Source: Gloeophyllum trabeum ATCC 11539 (lineage: Eukaryota; Basidiomycota; Agaricomycetes; Gloeophyllales; Gloeophyllaceae). From it: 64,000 nt of DNA. Each line of letters begins with the position of its first letter. The stretch's first letter is position 1. A program made the position numbers and the translations under genes. The notes beneath the pieces are model-generated. The model saw only the letters and a program-made list of their open reading frames with translations. It was not told the DNA's origin and did no database searches. Shown one piece after another: positions 23,677 through 34,998 of this stretch. Location of the stretch: NCBI RefSeq assembly GCF_000344685.1, contig NW_006920419.1, positions 469,169 to 533,168 on the forward strand, in the 5' to 3' direction.

Positions 23677-25213
23677 TCAAACATAAACAGCACATCCATG
23701 AAGACTTACGAACAGACTACCACCGTGGCTCTGGGTGCAATACCGACACGTCCCCCTCGCCCTCGCGAAATACTGCCATCGGTGGTTCTGGCATTCCCGC
23801 ACCCTGGCAGCCGTCGGGGAGGTTGGACTTGTCGTTGAGCTCGAGCTTGAGGGAGACCCTATCGTGCTTAATGGCCACTGCCAGCCAGTCAGCATGCTAG
23901 ACGAGGTGTGCTCGGGCTGGGAGTGGTAGCTCGCTGGCCCGGCGATGGTATGGATAGGTGCTAAAGCGGTGGTAACCGGCCGGACAGTGTATTCCGCCAG
24001 GCGGACTCTCTTCCTAGGCAGATCCGAATCGTCTTCGGGGAATTTACGGGCAGCACCTCTCGGAGCTGGGCTTACAGAGTTACTCGGGAAATGATAATAT
24101 GGGGGCCTTGAGGCCATGGTAGTCGGAAGTATTCTGCTCCCGGTTGCGAACATACCATGCATTCCTGAGGTGGCTTGTTGGACAACAAGCAAAGGAAATA
24201 AGGGAACGGGCAGCTCTGTTCGAACCGGTACTGGCGGTGGCAGTATCGGCTCGGGGAAATCGCCCCGGTGATGTGCCAGTCCCTCCGGGCTCGGGGGACT
24301 GGGGGCCCTGGGCACCCGTCTTCTAGGAACGGCCCTCGCGCGGGCGCGGGCGCTGTTACACCTACAGCTCTCCCTCCTCATCTTGCACTGGTAGCAGAAA
24401 TTCGTTCTGCACTTGCACACCATGTGGTCGCACCCCTGCGTGCGCTCGACCAGCGCGCCGCAGCCGGGGCAGCGTGCCCACCCCTCGCGCTCGACGAGCG
24501 CGAGCACCGCGCGGTCCGCCGCGTCCAGCTCGACCTTGCACGCGTGCTTGGCGCCGTGCTGGACGAGCTCCTTGCAGCACGGACACGTCTTCGCCCCGCA
24601 CGTGCACTTCAGGATGCGCGCGGTCACGAATGTGCCTTCGACCTGCGGCCCGAGGAAGCGGCTGCACGACGGTTTTGCGCAGTATACACGCTTTGGCGTG
24701 CTGTATTCTTTGGACTTTTCGAAGAAGAGTTTTGAGAACTCGGTAGTCATGTGATTTATGGCAAGCCGCAAGGGAATTGGGAGGGTGCAGCATCGCGGAG
24801 GGAAGAGGGACTCGTCGCGTGTCGAGACCTCGAAGAGCGCAAGCAGGCAAGCAGGATCGTAGGAGTGCCCGCACGGCGCTCGGATTTCGCGAGCGGGAAT
24901 GGGATCCTGACACGCTACACAACATGCACCTTGCGATCTGCTCAAAGAGAGAACGTCGGCGGAGAAGCGCGCCGAGGATGCCCAGTACTTACGGGGAGGG
25001 TACGCTAGCTTCCTCGTCTTCCTGCTTAGGAATGAGGTCCTCGCTGAATAGCGAGGCTAAGCCATCGTCTTTAGCAGGACTTCCTTGAGCTGGCTGGATG
25101 CGAGGAAGGTCCCAGAGCGGGGCGTGATGTCTCAGACCATCTTCAACCTGCTGTGCTCGGCGTACATGTGCGGCCGTTGCATAGCAGAACAATTCCCAAG
25201 CGTCGGCAGACAT
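23677..25213 (-). CDS. RBR-type (RING-IBR-RING) E3 ubiquitin ligase
   Basis: ATG at 25213 (MSADAWELFCYATAAHV). The first exon encodes an acidic, Asp/Glu-rich N-terminus ending EDEEASVPSP; after one intron a long exon runs to the stop at 23677. RING1: CCVACQDPIPAREIRAPCGH with following CCxLP. IBR: YCAKPSCSRFLGP, CTCGAKTCPCCKELVQHG. RING2/Rcat: CPGCGALVERTQGCDHMVC then FCYQC, where the Cys in QGCDHM is the expected thioester-forming residue. RBR ligases receive ubiquitin on this Cys before transferring it to substrate. The remaining half is low-complexity (Pro/Ser-rich, runs of Ser and Thr) and ends with a His/Cys-containing segment (CQNHRWQYFARARGTCRYC) that may be an additional metal site. 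Substrates are unknown. Confidence 0.85.
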
Positions 25214-25971
25214 GGGAGCGGAGAGAGAGGTGCTTGGACTTGGAGCGCCCAAGCCGGAGAGCCTTCATGGTGGTGCGGAGAGAGCGTGGCCAGCAAAAGT
25301 AACGGAGTGGATGCGCGCTAAGCAGATGGACACGATAGTACACCGGCCGGGTGCAATCGAGGCCTGCAGGGGCCAGTCTCATCTCATCCTCGAACAGCTG
25401 TGCCCACCCCGGGGAATGCAGCGATGTAACAGTACGGATAATTTAGGGCCACGAAGCGATTCAATGATGCTCTCGTCATGCACAAACCTTGTCCTCGGAT
25501 TGTTGCTCTCCCGGGCCGCTTTAGGCATTTCATATAAGGTTTATTGGCGAGTCCTCGAGTTCCCTAGATCAGAGTGTCTCGACAGCACCGGTCCGAGGCG
25601 AGGAATCTTACGCGCTGGAGGGACGACGGCTCAAGATATTCATGCTTTTTGGGAGCAGCAACACGGGAAGACTCACTGAACCCACAGGTTGAAAGATTCC
25701 CATGGAAGTCAAATGTTGAGCTGATGCGCAATGTCCTGTAGTCAGACAAGTCCCACAACCCTCCCAAAGAGGGCAGTATCAGAGCCAGTGGATGACTGGG
25801 TAGTGACCCAGGAAAGAGTGTCATTACAAACGAGTGTGTACCACAGACCCGAATACGGCCCAAAGTTCAGTCAAAGCAGTCACGATAGCAGAGCGAGCAA
25901 ACCCAGTCCATAATCCAAACCGCGCGCGGCCTTCAAAGTCCCGAGACTCTCAGAGAAGTCCAACCGTATCC
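25214..25971. other. intergenic
   Basis: Upstream region of the RBR gene and 3' flank of the KNH-like gene. Short frames only. Confidence 0.4.
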
Positions 25972-26755
25972 TCATAGCAAACCCAGAGACGCAGCGAGGA
26001 CGGCCAGGCCGCCGAGGGCGAGCGAGGCCTCCGTGCCGACGGCGGCAGACTTGCCAGTCGAGGATGGGGACGAGCCAGACGTGCTTGATGCGGAGTCGCC
26101 CCCGGCGGTCGAAGAGCCGGTCGCGGTCGGCGTCGCGCTAGACGCGGGGTATGCGGAACCGAGAGGCTTGATCTCGAATTCCTGGGATTGGGCGTAGATC
26201 TACAAGCAACGTCAACGCTTGCAGCAGCAAGGAAGAGAGGAGAACGTACTTCGGTGCTGTTCAGCGGGTTCGCGAGCTGCACGGTGTAGCCGGTCGCAGG
26301 CGGGTAGCCGGACTGCGAGTCCGTGATGGTCTTGGAGCAGTCGTAGTTGTTCTGCACGGCGATGATGGCTTGCGGCGCGCTCAGGATGCTGGGGTTAGAG
26401 TTCGCGACGCTAGTAGTTGACGTTGTTAGGGAGAAATCAGGAGATACTGAGTCGTACGCCGGAATTTCTCACAGGATAGTGAAATTTTGGTATTGGGAGT
26501 CTTTGCACGTCCAGAGGAGGGTATTCGTGGAAGAGGCAACTGAGGATTGTTTCGAGAATCACAGCAGAGCGACAAGAGCGGAAGCAGAAGAACGGATTCC
26601 CGGTAGTCAGAACTCCTCAGTCCACCGAAGTAGAAACTGCCAGCCAACTCACCCCACCACAAGTTCGGTCCACCCGGAGCCAAAATTGACAGGTCGGCAT
26701 TGGCGACGCCAAAGAGAGCGGCGGCAGCAGCGAGGGTATAGCGGATGGAGACCAT
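25972..26755 (-). CDS. GPI-anchored Kre9/KNH-like cell-surface protein
   Basis: ATG at 26755 begins a signal peptide (MVSIRYTLAAAAALFGVANA). The mature N-terminus DLSILAPGGPNLWW is followed, after an intron, by TNTLLWTCKDSQYQNFTIL. Next come VANSNPSILSAPQAIIAVQN, NYDCSKTITDSQ, TGYTVQLANPLNSTE and, after another intron, IYAQSQEFEIKPLGSAYP. It ends with a Ser/Thr-rich stretch and a hydrophobic C-terminus (LALGGLAVLAASLGLL), the classic GPI-anchor addition signal. The order W-C...YxNFTIL...NxDCS...GYTVQ...FEIKP matches the Ser-Thr-rich GPI-anchored Kre9/KNH family linked to beta-1,6-glucan and wall assembly. Probably a plasma-membrane or wall protein. A MITE sits 79 bp before its start codon. 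Confidence 0.8.
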
Positions 26756-26792
26756 GTTGAACGAGGGAGGCGACAAGGGACGGAAGACGGAC

Positions 26793-27239
26793 GAAAGACA
26801 GGAGGGTTTTGTACACGGCTGTTGTTATACTTAGGCTCCGTTCGGTTGCACGGCCGCGTCGCGGCGCTCTCAAGGCGCCACAGCCAGCTCGGCCGCGTGG
26901 CAGTGCTTTTAGTGAGAGGCGATTGGCTGAAAGACTGTTTTGGCGTCGTTGGCCGCGACGCGGCCATGCATCCGAACGCAGCCTTAGCGTCGGCAACGCT
27001 TCTGGGGAAAGCAAACCGAAGCGCGTGCTCGAGAAGCGGCGCTCGGCACGAACCGAGCTGTAAGCCACCTCCCATGCCTGTCGATTGTGGATTGTTGATT
27101 ATTGTAGCTCAACTTCTAGTCCGTGGAGGGCAACTTCATGCCTTACCAGTATCCCTGGACGGGTAAATCAACTTCGGTGCAGAACAGCGAAGCTGGTGGG
27201 ACATCTAGTGCAAGCCAGCATGACACCATTCATCGGATG
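26793..27239. repeat. left copy of a 447-bp duplicated contig end
   Basis: From GAAAGACAGGAGG to the base before the N run, this stretch appears base-for-base identical to 27826-28272, an offset of 1033 bp. Confidence 0.9.
26834..26983. mobile_element. 150-bp Harbinger-like MITE, copy next to the KNH-like gene
   Basis: About 32-bp terminal inverted repeats (left GGCTCCGTTCGGTTGCACGG..., right end as its reverse complement) differ at only three or four positions. Both ends are flanked by TTA (26831-26833 and 26984-26986), the 3-bp TWA target duplication of the PIF/Harbinger superfamily. There is no coding capacity. The TIRs make up almost half the element, so it can fold into a long hairpin. 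Confidence 0.7.
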
Positions 27240-27825
27240 NNNNNNNNNNNNNNNNNNNNNNNNNNNNNNNNNNNNNNNNNNNNNNNNNNNNNNNNNNNNN
27301 NNNNNNNNNNNNNNNNNNNNNNNNNNNNNNNNNNNNNNNNNNNNNNNNNNNNNNNNNNNNNNNNNNNNNNNNNNNNNNNNNNNNNNNNNNNNNNNNNNNN
27401 NNNNNNNNNNNNNNNNNNNNNNNNNNNNNNNNNNNNNNNNNNNNNNNNNNNNNNNNNNNNNNNNNNNNNNNNNNNNNNNNNNNNNNNNNNNNNNNNNNNN
27501 NNNNNNNNNNNNNNNNNNNNNNNNNNNNNNNNNNNNNNNNNNNNNNNNNNNNNNNNNNNNNNNNNNNNNNNNNNNNNNNNNNNNNNNNNNNNNNNNNNNN
27601 NNNNNNNNNNNNNNNNNNNNNNNNNNNNNNNNNNNNNNNNNNNNNNNNNNNNNNNNNNNNNNNNNNNNNNNNNNNNNNNNNNNNNNNNNNNNNNNNNNNN
27701 NNNNNNNNNNNNNNNNNNNNNNNNNNNNNNNNNNNNNNNNNNNNNNNNNNNNNNNNNNNNNNNNNNNNNNNNNNNNNNNNNNNNNNNNNNNNNNNNNNNN
27801 NNNNNNNNNNNNNNNNNNNNNNNNN
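27240..27825. other. assembly gap (586 N)
   Basis: Run of unspecified bases. Frames reported across it are meaningless. See the flanking identical copies. Confidence 1.
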
Positions 27826-28272
27826 GAAAGACAGGAGGGTTTTGTACACGGCTGTTGTTATACTTAGGCTCCGTTCGGTTGCACGGCCGCGTCGCGGCGC
27901 TCTCAAGGCGCCACAGCCAGCTCGGCCGCGTGGCAGTGCTTTTAGTGAGAGGCGATTGGCTGAAAGACTGTTTTGGCGTCGTTGGCCGCGACGCGGCCAT
28001 GCATCCGAACGCAGCCTTAGCGTCGGCAACGCTTCTGGGGAAAGCAAACCGAAGCGCGTGCTCGAGAAGCGGCGCTCGGCACGAACCGAGCTGTAAGCCA
28101 CCTCCCATGCCTGTCGATTGTGGATTGTTGATTATTGTAGCTCAACTTCTAGTCCGTGGAGGGCAACTTCATGCCTTACCAGTATCCCTGGACGGGTAAA
28201 TCAACTTCGGTGCAGAACAGCGAAGCTGGTGGGACATCTAGTGCAAGCCAGCATGACACCATTCATCGGATG
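27826..28272. repeat. right copy of the 447-bp duplicated contig end
   Basis: Identical to 26793-27239. It starts exactly at the first base after the gap, while the left copy ends exactly at the last base before it, as expected for two overlapping contig ends. Confidence 0.9.
27867..28016. mobile_element. second copy of the 150-bp MITE (probable assembly duplicate)
   Basis: Same element and same flanking TTA as the copy at 26834. Because all flanking sequence is also identical, this is most likely the same locus represented twice rather than a second insertion. Confidence 0.6.
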
Positions 28273-28811
28273 CCATGCACATGGGATACACGATATAGCT
28301 GCTTGTATTTGGAAGGTGTGTTTGTCCCCCGAATGCGTACAGTACCGGAGGGTAAGCAGTGAGGATGGTAGGTGCACCGATTCTTGAGATACCACACTCC
28401 CCAACGATAAGCCTGTGGCACCACTGGTCTTGCTCAAGGTAATCCTCTGACTCCCCTTAAGTCATTCACAATGCATCAATCAATGCGGCAGCGCATTTGT
28501 ATAAAGGAGCTTGAGCGATAAACCGCCACTGGCTCTGTGAGCGCCTCAGCCACATTGCTGGAATTTGCTCATGTTTGTCGCGGCTCCAGCCACAATATTA
28601 ATGGCCCTGATGATTGCTCGCTTCACCAACTCGCTTTCCAGAGTTTCGGGGACCGTGACGAAGTTGAGTTGATTTATTCAAGCCTTCCCGCCTTCTCAAA
28701 TATACTAGTCCCTTCCTGCCGGAGATATGTATAAAGTGAAATAGCGCGAAGCTCGTAAAATAGCAAAGATTTGGGTGCACTCAATTGAAACCACCAGACC
28801 TCTCGCTACGA
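28273..28811. other. intergenic
   Basis: No supported gene; sequence between the contig overlap and the first gene of the membrane-protein array. Confidence 0.4.
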
Positions 28812-30505
28812 TTATCTTCTATCAACAGCACATTCCGGGTCCCTCCTTACTTCTCCAATGTCCCGTAGCTCAACGTCCTCTATTCCGCGTTGAGACTCTA
28901 ACCTCGGTCCAAGTCGTGGTGTGCGCGGTGAGACAAGCCGTATACTGATGGACATCGTTCCTGTTGAGGGCGGTGCCCAGGAGATGTCACGACTGTTCGA
29001 CTCTGGCGGCTCGGCCGCTTGGTATAAATTCAGCATCAGGCGCGATGCCATAACCACTGATATGCTGCTCGCGAACGTGGAGAGCACGCCCCTGAGCGCA
29101 TCCTACGGGCTGTCAGTGAGAGCAGTGGCTTTCGTGAGGCAGACGCACGTCTGCTAGCTGACCATAGCAATGGGAATTCATGTGAGACGAAAGAGCAGCG
29201 GCGGGTGAAGGGGTCAGAACATACGTAGAACGTCAGGATATTAGCAAGGTTGGCGGCGGCCATTACTCTGCTCAGAGGTCAACCTGATTCCCCAATTGCT
29301 TCACCATGGATCCGCAGAACGCACGTAAAATATATTGCCCCTGGAGGAAAGGATGCAATCATCTCTCCGTACTTGTATCCAAAAATGTGTAGTTACACTC
29401 ACCGTCTCTCAGCAGGACACGAACCAAACTGACTCTTCCGGTCAAGCTCCGTAGATGCATGCTCGGCGCACGCCACGTCCGGAGCACGGTCAGGACGAAA
29501 ACGAAGACGTCGTAGATGAACAGTGCTTCCCATGCTGTCGCTTGGTCTGCATTGTGGAGCCGGTAAGCTACGGTGCAGTAAACTAAAGCATGAGGATTAC
29601 TTACGGATGCCACTGGGTGGAATCGATGCAACGGTTAGTATATGTTGTTCGGTTTGAAGGGACTCGCAACTGTCACTGACGCGTCGAGAGATGTATCAAT
29701 ATGGCACCCCGACTCTTTCGAGGCAGCTGACGTCGTTCCGCCCAGTATTGCCCACTATTCAGATCTTCATTCTCTGAGCTCCAAGTCCTGGACTAGAATC
29801 CAACTCACGCACGAGACCGCCGCCAGCACCGTAGCAAGGGCTATCAACATGCCTAAAATACGGCGATCGCAATTCCACAATGCAAATGTGCGGACAATCA
29901 GAATTGCTGGAAGGCGTCGAAACCGTTGCATTCCCTAAAACGATGAGTGGAATGTGTGCTCACCTCCAGATAGTATGGTGTTGACCATTAGAAGCCCTTG
30001 GCGAAATAATGCTTCGTGCTTGCAGCTATCGACGTCTCAAGTCAGGGGACTCGCGTCCGTCATCCTGCATCTGTGATCTGTGACCTCACCTCTTCCGTGA
30101 GAACCAAATGTGAATAAATGGAGAAATCGTCAATGCAGGAAGGTGACTCACTCTTGGGGAGACATTCCTGAAGCTATATATCGTGACCGCTATATTTCCA
30201 CCGAATGCAAGGTAGCGATTCAGAAGGAATGTCACAGAGCCGTAACTCCATTTATGTGTCCATACATAACGGATTTCAGGAATGAACGTAACGAGATGAT
30301 CGTAATAAAGGAAGGCTATCGTACAGGGGAGAAAACGAGTTAGCAAGGTGTACTAGGTAAAGGGAGGGTTGGGCCGAACTGACTAATGGAGGCAAGATGG
30401 AGATAGTCGCGGAGGAGTCTGCATATTAATAGGAATCAGCTGGGTAACAGTACAATCGGAGCTCGCAACTCACAAGTCCCTTTCAGCAGATGCAGGGTTG
30501 TTCAT
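28812..30505 (-). CDS. DUF6533-type multi-spanning membrane protein, copy A
   Basis: ATG at 30505 (MNNPASAERDL, first exon ends in GTGAGT). The next exons give LLRDYLHLASI and the DUF6533 signature AFLYYDHLVTFIPEIRYVW with FLLNRYLAFGGNIAV. They continue SCKHEALFRQGLLMVNTILSG, ILIVRTFALWNCDRRILGM, WAILGGTTSAASKESGCHID, AWEALFIYDVFVFVLTVLRT, LVRVLLRDG and MAAANLANILTFYV. The last exon encodes LSTFASSISVVMASRLMLNL plus a cytosolic-looking tail containing TPRLGPRLESQ and DVELRDIGEVRRD. About seven hydrophobic segments are visible. All exon joins stay in frame, so the gene looks intact. The domain is known only as a basidiomycete family of unknown function; a receptor-like role is speculation. Confidence 0.75.
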
Positions 30506-31127
30506 ATCTAAGGTGGGCTATTCGCCACAGATGTTCTCGTATATTTATGTCTGGAGGGGCGCCCCCAATCCCTAGAATCCGAGTCGGAGGAAATGTTCTA
30601 CCGACTGCCATCGTGACGGGCACTATGCCGGCCATCAAGCTTCAAGTCGTATAGCAATCTGATATCACCACAAACGCAGCTAACCCGCGCTATTCCCAGG
30701 GTATGAGGCTTCATACCATTCAGAACAGTAGGGGCAAATCACGTCCATGTTACCGAGGCGCGTCAATCTACTAGATCAAATGTAGACCGTGAGTATAGAT
30801 ATCTTACACACCTTGGGACTGATTACACACGTATGTGGATTGAGCTCGTTTTGCAACGACCAAGGCTGTCCGAACTTCCGGCGGATATAGCCAGAGTTCT
30901 CCGGATGATATCTCACATCTTAGGTCGCAATGTCTGCGTTCCATGCTAATGATAGTAACCTCCAGTAGGTTTACTTCGAGAAAGGCACCTACCTCTATTG
31001 TCCAGGGCCTGTTTGAATGCGCCATTGACGCCACATGTCACTATCTTCATTAGTCGCGAATCGCGTACAGATACTTTTTATACTCAAACGACGCCACCAA
31101 CCTCAATCCTTATATTTGCGCATTATC
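30506..31127. other. intergenic between copies A and B
   Basis: Upstream region of copy A and downstream of copy B. No gene recognised. Confidence 0.4.
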
Positions 31128-32774
31128 CTACACAGCAATGACTCTCCTGACCTCTGCAATATCTCCCAGTTCGACGTCTTGACCTCTGCCCTGAGGTTCC
31201 AAGCGCGGTCCTAGACCTGCAATCTGCGACGTGAATATTCCGATACTTTCTGTCGTCCCGGGCGTGCGAGGGGCTTCGAAGCTCCTACTGAGCGATCCCC
31301 ATGGATCTGCCTCATGGTGAAGGTTCAACATGAGACGAGATACCATGACAACGGAGATGCTGCTCGCGAACGTGGAGAGGACGCCTCTGAGTGAATTCTG
31401 CGAGCCATCAATGACAAGGAGCAACGCATACAACACCGTGACCCACATCTGCTAGCTTATTATGACGGCTCTTGTCAGATGGAACAATCGCGCCAGGTGA
31501 GGACAAGCACACGTACATAAAATGTAAGAATATTGGCAAGGGTGGCGATAGCCATTATTCTGCTCGAAGCTCAACCTGCTTCGTGATTGACGCATTATGC
31601 GAGGACAAACGTACGTGAAGTACATCGCTCCTGCATGCACAAACCGCATTAACCGTTGATATTCCTACGCTTTCAGATCATATTGCGCTCACCGTCTCTT
31701 AACAGTATATAAACTATGTTTACTCCCGCGGCGGATTTGTGTAGACGCATGTCCAGGGTGCGATAGGTCCGGAAGACGGTCAGAGCGAAAATGAGGACGT
31801 CGTAGATAAGGAGCGCTTCCCATGCCGTCGCTTCGTCTACATGGGTTAATGGGTCAAGGTCGATAAGCACAGAAGAACGGGGTTTCTTACGGATACCGCT
31901 GTATAAATCGCGTACATTCATATGTTACACATACTCGGAAATAGTTGGGTGGCTGTTACTGACGCATTCAATGAGACATCGATATGACACCCAGTCTTTT
32001 CGGAGGCAGCAGACGTCATTCCGCCCAGCATCGCCCACTATTGAGGCCTTCGTTATTGATAATCGACTATATCTTCCTGGATAGAACTCACGCATGACAC
32101 TGCAACGAGAACTGCGGCGAACCCGAGCATGATGCACAGAATACGGCGACTACGGTTCCACAACGCGTAGGTGCGTGTGGTAAGAATAGCTGTAATTAGT
32201 CCAATGACGGCTCATCAAAACCGGCAAGCTGTTGAGTGAAGAGTACGCATACCTCCAGAAAGTATGGCGTTCACGACGAGAAGCACTTGTCGGAACAATG
32301 CTTCGTGCTTGCAGCTGCGCAGATTCCAGGTCAGCACGGTCACCCCCATGTCATCCTGCACATCTGATCTGACCTCTTCCAAGAGAAATCAATCGTCAAT
32401 AATTCCAGGCTCATGGATGTGAGTTACTTACCCTTTCCGATAGATTGATGAAACTGTAGACCGTTACCGCTATGTTTCCGCCGAACGCAAGGTAACGGTT
32501 CAAAACGAAGACTACAGAGCCATATGTGCGAATATGTGCCCATACAAAGCGAATCTCCGGAATGATCGTAAGGAAATGATCATAATACAGGAATGCTGCA
32601 CCACGGATCGCAGTCAGCAAAGGATAGAACGCCGGTGCATGCTAGGACTGACTGATGGAAGCTAGATGTAGATAATTCCGAAGAAGCCTACAGAGATGTT
32701 AACACAGAATGTCATCGTAATCACGCAGGAGAGAGGACTCACAAGTCTCGCTCAGCAGATACCGGGTCATCCAT
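31128..32774 (-). CDS. DUF6533-type multi-spanning membrane protein, copy B
   Basis: Closest relative of copy A in the array. ATG at 32774 gives MDDPVSAERDL (A: MNNPASAERDL), followed by LLRNYLHLASI and AFLYYDHFLTIIPEIRFVW with FVLNRYLAFGGNIAV. Later exons match A segment by segment, including the Ala-Trp-Glu-Ala-Leu-Leu-Ile-Tyr-Asp-Val helix. The last exon reads LSTFASSISVVMVSRLMLNL then a tail with GLGPRLEPQGRG and DVELGDIAEVRR, parallel to A. Stop at 31128. Intron positions are shared with A, so B is a tandem duplicate. It appears intact. Confidence 0.75.
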
Positions 32775-33430
32775 GCGAAGAGAAGCGTGCAAAAGTGGGG
32801 AAGTCGGGCGAGAATGCGTATATAAGTTGGAGGAGCTGCGTTTCAGCGGACGCATCGGGACAGAGGAGTTACTATCATAATATCATTGAAGGTTGTCAGC
32901 TTCTCTATGAGGGCTCTGACGATTGGTCGATTCCCGTGTACGAGGTGCGTCCAACTGCGAGGATAAAGGCACAAGGGGCAGATTGGCGCCCAAAGCCCTT
33001 TCGCACAGGCGCTATTCTGGGTTTTATGCTATACACCGTCGTCTCGCTGCTCCAGAAATGTAGCTTCGCTATATCCCGAATAAAATTCGTCATATGTAGA
33101 AACTTTGCAGGGATTGCGTGCCAAAGCAGTGCTTCGACTGAGGTGATTCGCTTGTGCAGAGTAAGCCTAGATCATCATTCTCACTGCGACGAGATGTCAC
33201 ACGAACCTTGCCGGTGTTTATAGACGTATATGCAAGGTCACGCCATCGGCTTCTGCCTCGGATTGACAGCATCTCCCGTCCCTGAGCGCGCAGGATCTTG
33301 GTGTGTCCGTTCCTCGATGATGCCAACACGATCGCAAGATGAGCGCTGATCGTGCGTAGTATCAGCACCTTTTCGAAGACACCGTTTAATCGCAGCGCCG
33401 CTGGCGCAGCACCGTCGAAAAGCCCATTAT
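32775..33430. other. intergenic between copies B and C
   Basis: Overlapping short frames only; no domain or family resemblance found. Confidence 0.4.
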
Positions 33431-34998
33431 CTAGTCGTGGGACGTGTTCGGAAGTAATTGAGTTTGCTGGCCGAAATGCGAGGAAAAGGCGGGCAGCGAT
33501 CCTGAGGTGTCGGACAGTTCGATACTTTCCCCGACGAAGGAATCTTGAGCTCGCTCATACAGGTTTAGCATCAGTCGGGACATCAGCGTCACAGAAATGC
33601 TGTGGTTCAAGGTCAGCATCTAGTATGTATTAGGGAGTGACAGACCCTACTTGCTGGCAAAGGTCGATAAGGTGCCTTTGAGTAACGGCTATAGAGAAGG
33701 TTTCAGTTCGGGCTCTGCGCGCGCCGTTACCGAACCTACTCTAGCTAACTGTGAAAGTGAAAGTGAACTGAGTCTCACCGGGAGTGTATATGCGGCATGC
33801 GGCTTACATAGAATGTTAAAATGTTGCCAAGATTGGCAAGCGCCATGATACTAACATCAGTATTAGCGACGTAACAGGTACAGCCACGGAACGAGGCAGA
33901 CACACATGAAATACGTTGCACCTGGAGAATCGTCCACGACGTGAGAGACGGAAATTTGCATAACTCCAACGGTGACATACCATCGCGCAGGATTAGCCTT
34001 AACAACCCATTACGGAAGCGAGAGGATCTAGATGCGCTTCCAGACGTGTACGCCTTGTATATAGTACAGGCGAAGACCAGCACGTCCAGTGCAAGCAGGA
34101 CTTCCCAAGCCGCGGCGGTTCCTGCGAGGGGTATGTTTCTACCCAACTCCCTGAAGCAGAAGTTACTCACTTATTCCTCTATCCAATGCAAGGGTAGCAT
34201 TAGCTGTGGTTCCAGCGAGGCACGGTGAATCACGCACGTGTAGGCAGAGTCTGCAATATGGCATCCAGGGAAAGTGGTGGAGATGCTACTCCTGGACGTG
34301 ATTAAAGCCCACTTTCATAATTCGCGACTAAAAAATATGAAGCTCTGGATTTCCTGGAGACTTACACAAATGATACTTGACAGCGCAATTCCCGTTCCGA
34401 TGAGCGCGAAAAGCACCTGGCGGTTGCAGTGGCAGAGAGCATATATACGCAGCATAAGAAGGACTGTGGAACGGTTAGGAATATTTATTCCGCATAGATG
34501 GAACTTCGTCTCACATGATACGAAGCCTGTGCTCGCTATAAGGGCGAGCTGCCGAAAAATTGTATACGCCTGGCAGCTTCGCTATCCTTGAGCGTCAGAT
34601 TTCGACCGTACGACGACAGCTGACAGACCTCTAACACGCCGTTGCATCAGCGAGGATGGCCCCATTCACGTGAAAATATACTCACGGACGGCGAGACATC
34701 GTGAAAGCTAAAGTAGGTGACTATGGCGTTGACCATGAAAGTGAAGTAACGGTTGACGAGGAAAAGCGCTTTTGCGCCGAGGCTCCGACTGGACCATACG
34801 AACGAAATCTCGTCGGCTATGGTGATTAGATGGTCGTAGTACAAGATCGCTGTGAGACGAGTCAGACACAATAGCCTTGTAACCAGAGGGGACTAGGCTC
34901 AACTTGCTGACAGCAGATGAATGCAATCTTGTATAAATCTGAACGATGACAGGTCATTGACAAGGAGTATCTTACGCCAGCGGAGACAGGGCTGACAT
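33431..34998 (-). CDS. DUF6533-type multi-spanning membrane protein, copy C
   Basis: ATG at 34998 (MSALSPLA then a GTAAGA donor). An exon ending CIHLLSA precedes the signature AILYYDHLITIADEISFVW with LFLVNRYFTFMVNAIV. Following exons are RSCQAYTIFRQLALIASTG, LMLRIYALCHCNRQVLFAL, AAAWEVLLALDVLVFACTI, FRNGLLRLILRDG, MALANLGNILTFYV and LLKGTLSTFASN-ISVTLMSRLMLNL. The short tail ends LLPNTSHD at stop 33431. The loop around 34170-34260 (GCHIADSA region) is hard to splice cleanly, so this copy may carry a small lesion. Tail differs completely from A and B. Confidence 0.65.

Noticed and set aside
27085..28199. Long frames running through the N gap
   Set aside because: They consist mostly of unknown residues across 27240-27825 and have no biological meaning.
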